64,000 nt of DNA. Origin: Robbsia betulipollinis (lineage in GTDB: Bacteria; Pseudomonadota; Gammaproteobacteria; Burkholderiales; Burkholderiaceae). This document shows positions 8,567-16,101 of the stretch, piece after piece. Position numbers and translations under genes: made by a program. The notes beneath the pieces were generated by a model, which had not been told where the DNA came from, searched no databases, and was given only the letters and a program-made list of their open reading frames with translations. The DNA lies in the NCBI RefSeq assembly GCF_026624755.1, contig NZ_JAPMXC010000001.1, positions 1,956,365 to 2,020,364 of the forward strand. The letters run 5' to 3'. Position 1 is the first letter of the stretch, and every line of letters begins with the position of its first letter.

Positions 8567-9894
8567 TGCGCAGCTTCGACTACATCACCGAGATGATGCG
8601 CATGGCGCTGCTCGACGCCACGACGATGCAGGTTCGGGGCCGTGTCACGCAGGTCTCGGGCACCATCATCCGTGCCGTGGTGCCGCGCGTGCGCATCGGC
8701 GAGATCTGCGTGCTGCGCGATCCGGACGGCAATTTCGAAATGCGTGCGGAAGTCGTCGGCTTCGCGCGCGAGGCGGCATTGCTCACGCCGATCGGCGACA
8801 TGTACGGCCTGTCGGCAAGCACCGAGGTCATGCCCACGGGCCAGGCGCATCGCGTGGCGGTGGGCGAGGAACTGCTGGGCCGCGTGCTCGACGGCCTCGG
8901 ACGGCCCCTGGACGATCCGCACAGCGGCCCGCTGCGCACCGGCAAATACTATCCGGTCTTCGCCGAGGCGCCCGATCCGCTCACGCGCCGCATGATCGAG
9001 CGGCCGATCGATCTCGGCGTGCGCGCGCTCGACGGTTTGCTGACCTGCGGAGAAGGGCAGCGCATGGGCATTTTCGCGGCAGCGGGCGGCGGCAAGTCGA
9101 CGCTGCTCGGCATGCTCGTGAAAGGCGCCGACGTCGATGTCACGGTGGTCGCGCTGATCGGCGAGCGCGGGCGCGAGGTGCGCGAGTTCATCGAACGCGA
9201 GCTGGGTGCCGAGGGGCGGCGCCGCGCGGTGATCGTTTGCGCGACCAGCGACCGCTCGTCGATGGAACGGGTGAAGGCCGCCTACGTCGCCACCGCGATC
9301 GCCGAATATTTTCGGGATGCGGGCCAGCGCGTGCTGTTCCTGATGGACTCGGTCACGCGTTTCGCCCGCGCGCAGCGCGAGATCGGCCTCGCCGCGGGCG
9401 AGCCGCCGACGCGGCGCGGCTACCCGCCGTCGGTGTTCGCGACGTTGCCCAAGCTGATGGAGCGCGTTGGCATGAACGCGCACGGCTCGATCACCGCGCT
9501 GTACACGGTGCTGGTCGAGGGCGACGACATGACCGAGCCGATCGCCGACGAAACCCGTTCGATCCTCGACGGCCACATCGTGCTGTCCCGAAAACTCGCT
9601 GCCGCGAACCATTATCCGGCGATCGATATCCTTGCGTCCACCAGCCGCGTGATGCACGCGGTGACGCAGCCGTCGCATCAGGCCGCGGCGGGCCGCGTGC
9701 GTGAGCTGATGGCGAAATACGACGAGATCGAGCTGTTGTTGAAGATCGGCGAATACCAGAGCGGTGCGGACCCCGTGACCGACGAGGCGATCGCCAAGCA
9801 CGACGCGATTCTCGCTTTTCTCAAGCAGGGCACGCGCGAACGCATTCCGGCCGCGCAGACGCAGGCGGCGCTGCTCGCGCTGGCGCGCCCATGA
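8566..9894 (+). CDS. sctN: T3SS ATPase SctN
   Basis: 442 aa from a GTG at 8566 that overlaps the sctL stop. The N-terminal beta-barrel region ([20 protein letters not shown]) precedes the nucleotide-binding core with Walker A ([12 protein letters not shown], near residue 171), the [15 protein letters not shown] segment, Walker B ([19 protein letters not shown]) and the [18 protein letters not shown] block typical of FliI/SctN. The C-terminal domain includes [19 protein letters not shown]. It forms a cytoplasmic hexamer that strips chaperones and unfolds substrates. Intact and of normal length. Confidence 0.97.
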   Translation: MRSFDYITEMMRMALLDATTMQVRGRVTQVSGTIIRAVVPRVRIGEICVLRDPDGNFEMRAEVVGFAREAALLTPIGDMYGLSASTEVMPTGQAHRVAVGEELLGRVLDGLGRPLDDPHSGPLRTGKYYPVFAEAPDPLTRRMIERPIDLGVRALDGLLTCGEGQRMGIFAAAGGGKSTLLGMLVKGADVDVTVVALIGERGREVREFIERELGAEGRRRAVIVCATSDRSSMERVKAAYVATAIAEYFRDAGQRVLFLMDSVTRFARAQREIGLAAGEPPTRRGYPPSVFATLPKLMERVGMNAHGSITALYTVLVEGDDMTEPIADETRSILDGHIVLSRKLAAANHYPAIDILASTSRVMHAVTQPSHQAAAGRVRELMAKYDEIELLLKIGEYQSGADPVTDEAIAKHDAILAFLKQGTRERIPAAQTQAALLALARP

Positions 9895-10400
9895 GCATCG
9901 TCGACGACGTGCTGCGCATCAAGCAGTTTCGCGAAGCGCAGGCGGAACTCGCGCTGCGCCGGCAACGGCTGCGGGTGGTTCAGGCGAACGCGGCCCGCGA
10001 CGCCGCACGCGACGAGCGCGACGTGCATCGTGCGTTCGCCGCGGAGGAGGAGGTGCGCCTGTTCGGCGATCTGCTGGGACGGCTCGTGCAAGTGCGGTCG
10101 ATCGAAAACGTGCGGTCGCGCGTCGGCGCGCTGGCAGGCGAGGACATGCGGCTCGATGGCGAGCTATCGGGCGCCGAGGGCGTGCTGGACGAAGCGCGCG
10201 GCGTGCTGGAGCAGTGTCGCTTGGCGCAGCGCCAGGCCGAGCAGCGCCGCGAGACTTTCACCGAGCTGGTGCGGCGCCATACCGGCGCGGCGCGGCGCGA
10301 GGCCGAGCGGCGCGAAGAAGGGGAGTTGGAGGAAATGGGCCTGCTCGCGCGCGAGCGCGAGCAGGCGCGGTACGAACCGCAGGATGACGAAATATCGTAG
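9891..10400 (+). CDS. sctO: T3SS central stalk SctO
   Basis: 169 aa, almost entirely charged heptad-like helix ([40 protein letters not shown]), as expected for the two-helix coiled coil of SctO/YscO, equivalent to FliJ and the gamma stalk, which joins the ATPase to the export gate. It overlaps sctN by 4 bases and precedes sctP. Composition and position make the call; the sequence itself is little conserved in the family. Confidence 0.85.
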   Translation: MSIVDDVLRIKQFREAQAELALRRQRLRVVQANAARDAARDERDVHRAFAAEEEVRLFGDLLGRLVQVRSIENVRSRVGALAGEDMRLDGELSGAEGVLDEARGVLEQCRLAQRQAEQRRETFTELVRRHTGAARREAERREEGELEEMGLLAREREQARYEPQDDEIS

Positions 10401-10453
10401 GCAAACGGACACAACGGGTGTGCTGAGCGAAACGCACCGGACAAGGAGGCGCC

Positions 10454-11278
10454 GTGAGAAGCAATCGATCGTATGCAGGCGGGCAGGAGCGGGGTGGGCC
10501 GGATCTGTCGGCGGGTCTGCCCCATGGCCGGGATCCGGGCCCGGACGCGCTGGCGCCACGTGCCGCGCCCCAAGGCGCCGCGCGCGCTTTCGAGCAGGCG
10601 ATGCGGGGCGGGCGATTGCCCGGAGCACGCGCGCGCGATCATGGCGCGGCGCCCGGTGGCGACGGCGAGACGCCCGGCGATGACGAGATGCTTGGCGATG
10701 GCGAGACGCTCGGCGATAACGAGATGCTTGGCGATGGCGGAGCATTTGGCGATGGTGGGGCGCCTCGCGATCCAGGGCGCGACGCACGCGATGCATGGGG
10801 CGTCGATCAGCGCGACCGTGCGCGCTGCGCCGATCGCGATGCAGCGTCGCGCATACGTGACGTCTGGTCCTTGTTCGCCACGGGCGCCGCCGGGACGTTG
10901 GCGCCCGTGGCGCTGCCGGAACCGGGCGCGGCGCGGGAAGCGGCCCCGCGCGACCTCCTCGACGACCTGTTCGCCATGGTCGTGGCGTTGCGCGGCGACG
11001 TGTCCGGAACGGCGGTGATCGAAATCGACCTCGACGAACGGACCCTGCCGGGCGTGTCGGTCCGCATCGCCGAAACCGACGCCCGGTTGTGCTTCACCTT
11101 TTTCTGTCGGCGGGCAGACGGTTTCCGCCGGCTGGCCGGCCAGGCCGCGAGGATGGCCGGGTTACTGCACGAACGCCTCGCGCGGCCGGTGGGCGTCGCG
11201 GTGCGGCATCGAGGTGACGGCGATAAGGACAACGACATCGACGGCGGTACGGGCGACGTCGACGTCGCGGTGGGCTGA
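10454..11278 (+). CDS. sctP: T3SS needle-length regulator SctP
   Basis: 274 aa from a GTG at 10454 with a strong AAGGAGG 4 bases upstream. The first 140 residues are disordered and contain an imperfect repeat around GDDEMLGDGETLGDNEML (DNA 10678-10760). The C-terminal domain (LLDDLFAMVVALRGDVSGTA, VIEIDLDERTLPGVSVRIAE, LCFTFFCRRADGFRRL) has the pattern of the substrate-switch domain of YscP/SctP. The protein works as a molecular ruler and switches export from early to late substrates. The repeat-rich N-terminus fits a ruler function, where length matters. The assignment depends partly on the O-P-Q gene order. Confidence 0.78.
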   Translation: MRSNRSYAGGQERGGPDLSAGLPHGRDPGPDALAPRAAPQGAARAFEQAMRGGRLPGARARDHGAAPGGDGETPGDDEMLGDGETLGDNEMLGDGGAFGDGGAPRDPGRDARDAWGVDQRDRARCADRDAASRIRDVWSLFATGAAGTLAPVALPEPGAAREAAPRDLLDDLFAMVVALRGDVSGTAVIEIDLDERTLPGVSVRIAETDARLCFTFFCRRADGFRRLAGQAARMAGLLHERLARPVGVAVRHRGDGDKDNDIDGGTGDVDVAVG

Positions 11279-11279
11279 C

Positions 11280-12494
11280 ATGGCGCTTACCCCACGCCCG
11301 TCGCGCCTCATGCCGCGCCTGCGTCTGTCGGCGCGGGAAGCCGAGGCGCTGACGCTGATCAGCCGCCGCCTGCTGGACTGCTCGGTGCCGTGCGACGCGG
11401 CGATGCCGGGGCGCGCGGCCTGGCGGCTGTCGCTGACCCCTGGGCGCAACGATGCGGTGCGCGCCACCTGCGACCGCGAGATCGCGATCGACTGGTCGGG
11501 CGCGCGCCTGCATCTGCGCTTTCCCGCGCGTGCGGCCGCGTTGTGGCTGGCCGCGCGGCTGGGCGTGGACGAAGCCGAAGCGCTGGACCCGCCGCTGGCC
11601 GAGGCGGTGCTGGAAGCGATGCTGGACGAAGTGGTCGAACGGCTCGCGCTCGGCGGCCTGGGTGCACCGCGCTGGCGTCACGCGCCGCCGGTCGCGGATC
11701 CGCCCCTCGCACTGGCGCACGCCTTCGTGCTGGCCGTGCGGTGCGACGAGGAGGCGGATGTCGGGCCGGAGGCGGGCGGTGCGCCACGTTCCGGCGTGCT
11801 GGCCTGCGTCGAGACCGACGCATTCGGCGTGATGCTGCTGGCCAGCCTCCTCGCACGGCATCCGGACCGCGAAAACGACATCGCCATCGACGCGCTGCCG
11901 GTACCGCTGCGCCTGGTGATCGGCGACGCGGAACTGCGGGTCGTGGAAATGGCGTCGCTCGCAGCGGGCGACATCGTGCGGTGCACGCGCTGCACGCTGG
12001 GCGCCGTGCCGTGGGTGGCGGCCACCGCGCCCGACGGCCGGGTGTGGCGCATGCGACTGGTGGGGAGCGCGTCCGGCGAAACCGGGCCGGGCGCCGCCGG
12101 CCGCCTGATTTTTATGGGACGGGGGCATGGCATGACGGAAGGGCACTTTGATGAAACGACATTCGACGTGGCGCCCGGCGCGGATGGCCCACCGGCGATG
12201 GCGGAGGACACCCGCCGCGACGACGCCTGGATCGAACGCATGCCGGTGCGTCTCCAGTTCGATCTGGGCACCCAGGTCGTGCCGCTGGGCGAATTGCGGC
12301 GGCTGCAACCCGGACAGGCGCTCGACCTCGAGCGGCCATCGCGCGCGCCGGTCTGCATCCGCGCGAACGGCATGCCGATCGGATGGGGCGATCTGGTGGA
12401 AATCGACGGCAACATCGGCATCGTGATCGTCGCGCTCTCGGAAAGGATCCACGCGGCGGACGAGGCCACCGAGCGGACGCCGGCAGCTACCTGA
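11280..12494 (+). CDS. sctQ: T3SS cytoplasmic ring/sorting platform protein SctQ
   Basis: 404 aa, starting one base after the sctP stop. It has an N-terminal variable domain, a middle SpoA-like domain (ALPVPLRLVIGDAELRVVEM) and a C-terminal SpoA domain (MPVRLQFDLGTQVVPLGELR, LERPSRAPVCIRANGMPIGW, VEIDGNIGIVIVALSERI), the FliN-like part. It builds the cytoplasmic pods that sort substrates by their chaperones. In-frame ATGs at 12114 and 12132 follow a G-rich stretch just before the last SpoA domain and could give a short SctQ-C product, as known for YscQ and SpaO. A 160-bp gap follows before sctR, the largest inside the apparatus genes. Confidence 0.9.
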   Translation: MALTPRPSRLMPRLRLSAREAEALTLISRRLLDCSVPCDAAMPGRAAWRLSLTPGRNDAVRATCDREIAIDWSGARLHLRFPARAAALWLAARLGVDEAEALDPPLAEAVLEAMLDEVVERLALGGLGAPRWRHAPPVADPPLALAHAFVLAVRCDEEADVGPEAGGAPRSGVLACVETDAFGVMLLASLLARHPDRENDIAIDALPVPLRLVIGDAELRVVEMASLAAGDIVRCTRCTLGAVPWVAATAPDGRVWRMRLVGSASGETGPGAAGRLIFMGRGHGMTEGHFDETTFDVAPGADGPPAMAEDTRRDDAWIERMPVRLQFDLGTQVVPLGELRRLQPGQALDLERPSRAPVCIRANGMPIGWGDLVEIDGNIGIVIVALSERIHAADEATERTPAAT

Positions 12495-12529
12495 CCCGTC
12501 CGGCCGACCGCGTCGCGCCGTGTGCGGAG

Positions 12530-12554
12530 GGAACGGCGCGCCCTGCGCCGTTAC
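12530..12554 (+). promoter_or_regulatory. Putative internal ECF-sigma promoter before sctR
   Basis: GGAAC (12530-12534), 16 bases and TTAC (12551-12554) in the only sizeable gap among the apparatus genes, 100 bp before the sctR ATG. It is identical in elements and spacing to the pair at 867-964. It would give sctRSTU, the chaperone and sctC their own transcript. Confidence 0.55.
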
Positions 12555-12654
12555 GAACCGTCCATGCGACTCCTGAGTTTTCTGGTTCATCCATCGCTCG
12601 CGTCGATGCCGGTATCGTGATGCGTGCCGTGACTTTCCGCCAACCGGGCCGGCC

Positions 12655-13410
12655 ATGACCCATTTCGATCCCGTCACGCTGGCGCTGGTGCTCGCCATGC
12701 TGGCGCTGCTGCCCACCGTCGCCGTCGTGACCACCTCGTTTCTGAAAATCTCGATCGTGATGTCGCTGGTGCGCAATGCGCTGGGCGTGCAGCAGGCGCC
12801 ACCCAACATCGCGCTGTACGGCATGGCGTTGATCCTCACCGCCTACATCATGGCGCCGGTCGGACTGCGCGCGTACGACGGCATGATGGCCGTCTCCGCG
12901 GCGAGTCCGGCAGGCGTTTCCGGCGCGAGCCCCGCGGGCGTTTCCGGCGCGAGCCCCGCGGGCGTTTCCCGGTACCCGGACGTGGCCGGCGCCGCGAACG
13001 CCGCGTCGCCGTTGCGCATCGACGCCTTGTTCCAGGGCCTGAAAGCCGGCATCGAACCCTTGAAGGATTTCATGCTGCGCAACAGCCGGCCCGAGCAACG
13101 GGTCTTCTTCGCCAACACCGCGCGGCGGATATGGGGCGCGCAGCTGGCCGCCGGCATCGACGAGCGCACGCTGCTGGTACTGGTGCCGGCCTTCGTGCTC
13201 TCGGAGATGAACGCCGCGTTTCAGATCGGTTTCCTGCTGTACCTGCCTTTCGTGCTGATCGATCTCATCGTCTCCAACGTGTTGCTGGCGATGGGCATGA
13301 TGATGGTGTCGCCGGTCACCATCTCGCTGCCGCTCAAGCTGTTCCTGTTCGTCATGGTCGACGGCTGGACCCGCCTGATCCAGGGGCTGGTGCTGTCCTA
13401 CATTCAATGA
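12655..13410 (+). CDS. sctR: T3SS export apparatus protein SctR
   Basis: 251 aa. It is a FliP/SctR inner-membrane protein: N-terminal helices (LVLAMLALLPTVAVVTTSFL), the conserved KISIVMSLVRNALGVQQAPP segment, a periplasmic loop, and the C-terminal block LVPAFVLSEMNAAFQIGFLL with MMMVSPVTISLPLKLFLFVM. Five copies join SctS and SctT to form the export gate. The family is usually near 215-220 aa; the excess lies in the loop, where three copies of ASPAGVSG are encoded by 24-bp tandem repeats (12901-12972). The core membrane motifs are intact. Confidence 0.96.
   Translation: MTHFDPVTLALVLAMLALLPTVAVVTTSFLKISIVMSLVRNALGVQQAPPNIALYGMALILTAYIMAPVGLRAYDGMMAVSAASPAGVSGASPAGVSGASPAGVSRYPDVAGAANAASPLRIDALFQGLKAGIEPLKDFMLRNSRPEQRVFFANTARRIWGAQLAAGIDERTLLVLVPAFVLSEMNAAFQIGFLLYLPFVLIDLIVSNVLLAMGMMMVSPVTISLPLKLFLFVMVDGWTRLIQGLVLSYIQ
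12901..12972 (+). repeat. Three 24-bp in-frame tandem repeats inside sctR
   Basis: Three adjacent 24-base units, the second and third differing only in the last bases, encode ASPAGVSG three times within the periplasmic loop of SctR. The length is a multiple of three, so copy-number change would not break the frame. Confidence 0.9.
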
Positions 13411-13411
13411 C

Positions 13412-13681
13412 ATGCCGACACTCGACCTCATCGCCTATCTGAAGCAGGCCCTGCAACTGGTGCTGTGGCTGTCGATGCCGCCGATCGCGGTCGCGGCGAT
13501 CGTCGGCACCGCGTTTTCGCTGTTCCAGGCACTCACGCAGATCCAGGAACAGACGCTGTCGTTCGCGGTGAAACTGATCGCGGTGGTGGCGACCCTGATG
13601 TTGCTGGGGCCGTGGATCGGCACCGAGCTGTACAACTACACGGTGTCGGTGTTCGATCATTTCTACGACGTGGCGCGCTGA
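13412..13681 (+). CDS. sctS: T3SS export apparatus protein SctS
   Basis: 89 aa FliQ/SctS protein with two transmembrane helices (LQLVLWLSMPPIAVAAIVGT and LSFAVKLIAVVATLMLLGPW) separated by the conserved cytoplasmic loop LFQALTQIQEQT. It forms the lower part of the export gate with SctR and SctT. It lies one base after sctR, and its stop overlaps the sctT start (TGATG). Confidence 0.96.
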   Translation: MPTLDLIAYLKQALQLVLWLSMPPIAVAAIVGTAFSLFQALTQIQEQTLSFAVKLIAVVATLMLLGPWIGTELYNYTVSVFDHFYDVAR

Positions 13682-14529
13682 TGGCGCCACCGCTCGCCGT
13701 GCCGTCGTTCGGGCTCGATGCCTATGGCGACGCGAAACAGCTCCTCTGGGCATGGGCGCAGACGCAGCCGCGCATGCTCGCCATGCTGATGGTGCTGCCC
13801 CTGTTCAATCAGCAACTGGTGCCCAGCCTGTTGCGCTTCGCGATCGCGGCGGCGTTCGGCCTGCTCGCGGCGCCCGCGCTGCCGGGCGACGCTGCGTCCG
13901 CCGGCGCGGGCATGCCGTCGCTGCCGCCCCTGTTGCTGCTGCTGGTGCTGACGGCGAAGGAAGCCTTCGTCGGTTTCGTGCTCGGGTACTTTTTCGCGAT
14001 GCCGTTCTGGCTGTTCCAGGCGGTCGGCTTCATCATCGACAACCAGCGCGGCGCGAGCATTGCCGCCACGCTCGATCCCCTGACCGGCAACGATTCGTCG
14101 CCGCTCGGGCAGCTCTTCCTGCAGGCCTTCATCGTCTTTCTGCTGTCCTCGGGCGGCCTGCAGCTCGTGCTCGGCAGCGTGTACGACAGCTTCCTGTTGT
14201 GGCCGCCGGCGGCCTGGCTGCCGCGGCTCTCGCCCGCGTCGGTGCCGTTGCTGCTCGACCAGCTCGATCGCCTGATCCGGCTGGCGCTCGTGCTGGCCTC
14301 GCCGGTGCTGATCGTCATGTTCCTCGCGGAGATGGGCCTCGCGCTGATCAGCCGCTTCGTGCCGCAGCTCCAGGTCTTCTTCATCGCGATGCCGATCAAG
14401 AGCGCGCTTGCCTTCCTGGTGCTGACGATGTATGTCGGCACGCTCTTCGCCCGCACCGGCGACATTCTCGGGGAACTTCACACGGTGCTGCCGTTCCTCA
14501 ATGAGCAATGGCAGGCACGACCCCCTTGA
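13681..14529 (+). CDS. sctT: T3SS export apparatus protein SctT
   Basis: 282 aa FliR/SctT-type polytopic inner-membrane protein. Diagnostic segments are PRMLAMLMVLPLFNQQLVPS, KEAFVGFVLGYFFAMPFWLF, the conserved cytoplasmic IDNQRGASIAATLDPLTGND and GLALISRFVPQLQVFFIAMP. It is one copy per export gate. The start at 13681 overlaps the sctS stop; longer in-frame openings run back through sctS. Normal length, no interruption. Confidence 0.96.
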   Translation: MAPPLAVPSFGLDAYGDAKQLLWAWAQTQPRMLAMLMVLPLFNQQLVPSLLRFAIAAAFGLLAAPALPGDAASAGAGMPSLPPLLLLLVLTAKEAFVGFVLGYFFAMPFWLFQAVGFIIDNQRGASIAATLDPLTGNDSSPLGQLFLQAFIVFLLSSGGLQLVLGSVYDSFLLWPPAAWLPRLSPASVPLLLDQLDRLIRLALVLASPVLIVMFLAEMGLALISRFVPQLQVFFIAMPIKSALAFLVLTMYVGTLFARTGDILGELHTVLPFLNEQWQARPP

Positions 14530-14539
14530 AAATGCGGCG

Positions 14540-15697
14540 ATGAGTTCCGAAAAGACCGAACCCCCCAGTCACAAAAAGCTGAACGATGCGCGTCGCAAGG
14601 GCGATGTCGCGCACAGCAAGGATTTCACGCAGACCCTGCTGATCCTTTCCCTGCTGGCCTATCTGGTGCTGCGCGGACGGGCGATATTCGAGACGCTGGC
14701 GGCGCTGGTGCTGTTTGCCGGCCGCATTTCGGCCGCCGCGTCGGCCGCCGCGTCGGCTACCGCGTCGGCTACCGCGTCGACGTTCTCGCCCGTGCCGCCG
14801 TTGTCGTTCAGCGGCGCGGTCGCCGCGCTCGGGCGGGAAGCGGCGGGCGCGTGCCTCGATATCGTGGCGCCGTTTCTGCTGATCGTGATCGGCGTGGGCG
14901 TGTTTGCGGAAACCGTGCAGGTCGGTGTCCTGCTGGCGTTCGAGAAACTCAAGCCGAGCGCGAAAAAACTCAATCCGGCGGCGAATCTGAAAAACATCGT
15001 CTCGAAGAAAAACCTGATCGAATTCGTCAAGTCGGTCGTGAAGATCGGTTTTCTGTCGGTGCTGGTCTGGAGGGTGGTGGCCGCCGCGCTGCCTGAGCTG
15101 TTCACGCTGCCGCGCGCGGGCGTCGATGGGGTTTTCGCCTCCGTCGGGGTCCTGATGACGACACTGCTGCTCAACGTGGCAGTGGCCTATGTCGCGCTTG
15201 GCGTCGCGGATCTTGCCTGGCAGCGGTATCTGCATCGTCAGGGACTGCGTATGTCGAAGGACGACGTCAAGCGTGAATACAAGGAAATGGAGGGCGATCC
15301 GCATGTGCGGAGCATGCGGCGCAATCTGCAAAAGGAGATGGCGATGCAGGGCGCGACGGCCGGCGCGCGGCGCGCCTCGGTGCTGATCACGAACCCGACG
15401 CATTACGCGGTCGCGATCTATTACGAAGCGGCCGAGACGCCGTTGCCGATCGTGCTCGCGAAAGGCGAGGGCGCGCTGGCGCAGCGCATGATCGACGAAG
15501 CGCGCGAGGCGGGCGTGCCGGTTCTGCGCGACATCCCCTTGGCGCGGGCGCTGAGCGCGCGCGCGGAGATCGCGCAATACATTCCGGAAACCTTCATCGA
15601 ACCGGTCGCCGAGGTGCTGCGTCTGGTGCGGCAATGGGCGGAGGAAGCGGACGCGCGGGATGCGTCGGCCGCGCCGCTCGCGGGAGGGCGCGCATGA
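14540..15697 (+). CDS. sctU: T3SS export gate switch protein SctU
   Basis: 385 aa. The N-terminus SSEKTEPPSHKKLNDARRKG is the conserved start of the SctU/FlhB family and decides the ATG at 14540 over one at 14501. Four membrane helices follow, then the cytoplasmic domain with the autocleavage site NPTH (residues 285-288), where cleavage between Asn and Pro enables the substrate switch, and HYAVAIYY plus PLARALSARAEIAQYIPE. Between helices 1 and 2 a 12-bp repeat (14731-14778) encodes an ASA/TASA-rich insertion. It overlaps the next gene by 4 bases. Confidence 0.96.
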   Translation: MSSEKTEPPSHKKLNDARRKGDVAHSKDFTQTLLILSLLAYLVLRGRAIFETLAALVLFAGRISAAASAAASATASATASTFSPVPPLSFSGAVAALGREAAGACLDIVAPFLLIVIGVGVFAETVQVGVLLAFEKLKPSAKKLNPAANLKNIVSKKNLIEFVKSVVKIGFLSVLVWRVVAAALPELFTLPRAGVDGVFASVGVLMTTLLLNVAVAYVALGVADLAWQRYLHRQGLRMSKDDVKREYKEMEGDPHVRSMRRNLQKEMAMQGATAGARRASVLITNPTHYAVAIYYEAAETPLPIVLAKGEGALAQRMIDEAREAGVPVLRDIPLARALSARAEIAQYIPETFIEPVAEVLRLVRQWAEEADARDASAAPLAGGRA

Positions 15698-16101
15698 GCA
15701 CCGCCTGCGCCGCCATGCTGCGGTCCTATCTCGCGCCTCGGGCGCTGCCGCTGCCGGATGCCGAGGGGCGGGCGACGGTGATCTTCGACGGCCGCCACCG
15801 CGTGCATTTGCAGGCCGGCTCGGACGGGCGCGTGGTCGTGCGCGCGCGCCTGATCGATTTGCCGCCGTTCGGTGCGCGCCGCGACGCGCTGCTGGTGGAC
15901 ATCGCGCGGCGTGCGGCGGTGGCGGCGAGCGCGACCCGCCAGCCCGTGCCCGCGTGCGTCGTCGATGCGCGCGAGGAAGCGGTCTGGCTGCAGTTGCGCC
16001 ATGCGCCCGATGGCACGGCGGCCGATTTTGCGACCGCCCTGGGCGGTTTCGTCGACTGGCTGACGTTCTGGAAACGCCACCTCGAATGGATGTCGTCCTG
16101 A
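15694..16101 (+). CDS. CesT-like T3SS chaperone between sctU and sctC (BscW position)
   Basis: 135 aa. The pattern of a short helix, a beta-strand with FDGRHRVHLQAGSDGRVVVR, a long helix and a C-terminal helix (ATALGGFVDWLTFWKRHLEW) is that of class I (CesT/SycE) chaperones, which are small, acidic dimers that carry effectors. The position between sctU and sctC is that of bscW in the Bordetella bsc locus. The start overlaps the sctU stop (ATGA) and its TGA is followed directly by the sctC ATG. No effector gene is adjacent, so its client is unknown. Confidence 0.65.
   Translation: MSTACAAMLRSYLAPRALPLPDAEGRATVIFDGRHRVHLQAGSDGRVVVRARLIDLPPFGARRDALLVDIARRAAVAASATRQPVPACVVDAREEAVWLQLRHAPDGTAADFATALGGFVDWLTFWKRHLEWMSS

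Noticed and set aside
12564-12620. 18-codon ORF (MRLLSFLVHPS...) between sctQ and sctR as a leader peptide
   Set aside because: No ribosome site and no attenuator-like structure; probably chance in an untranslated leader.
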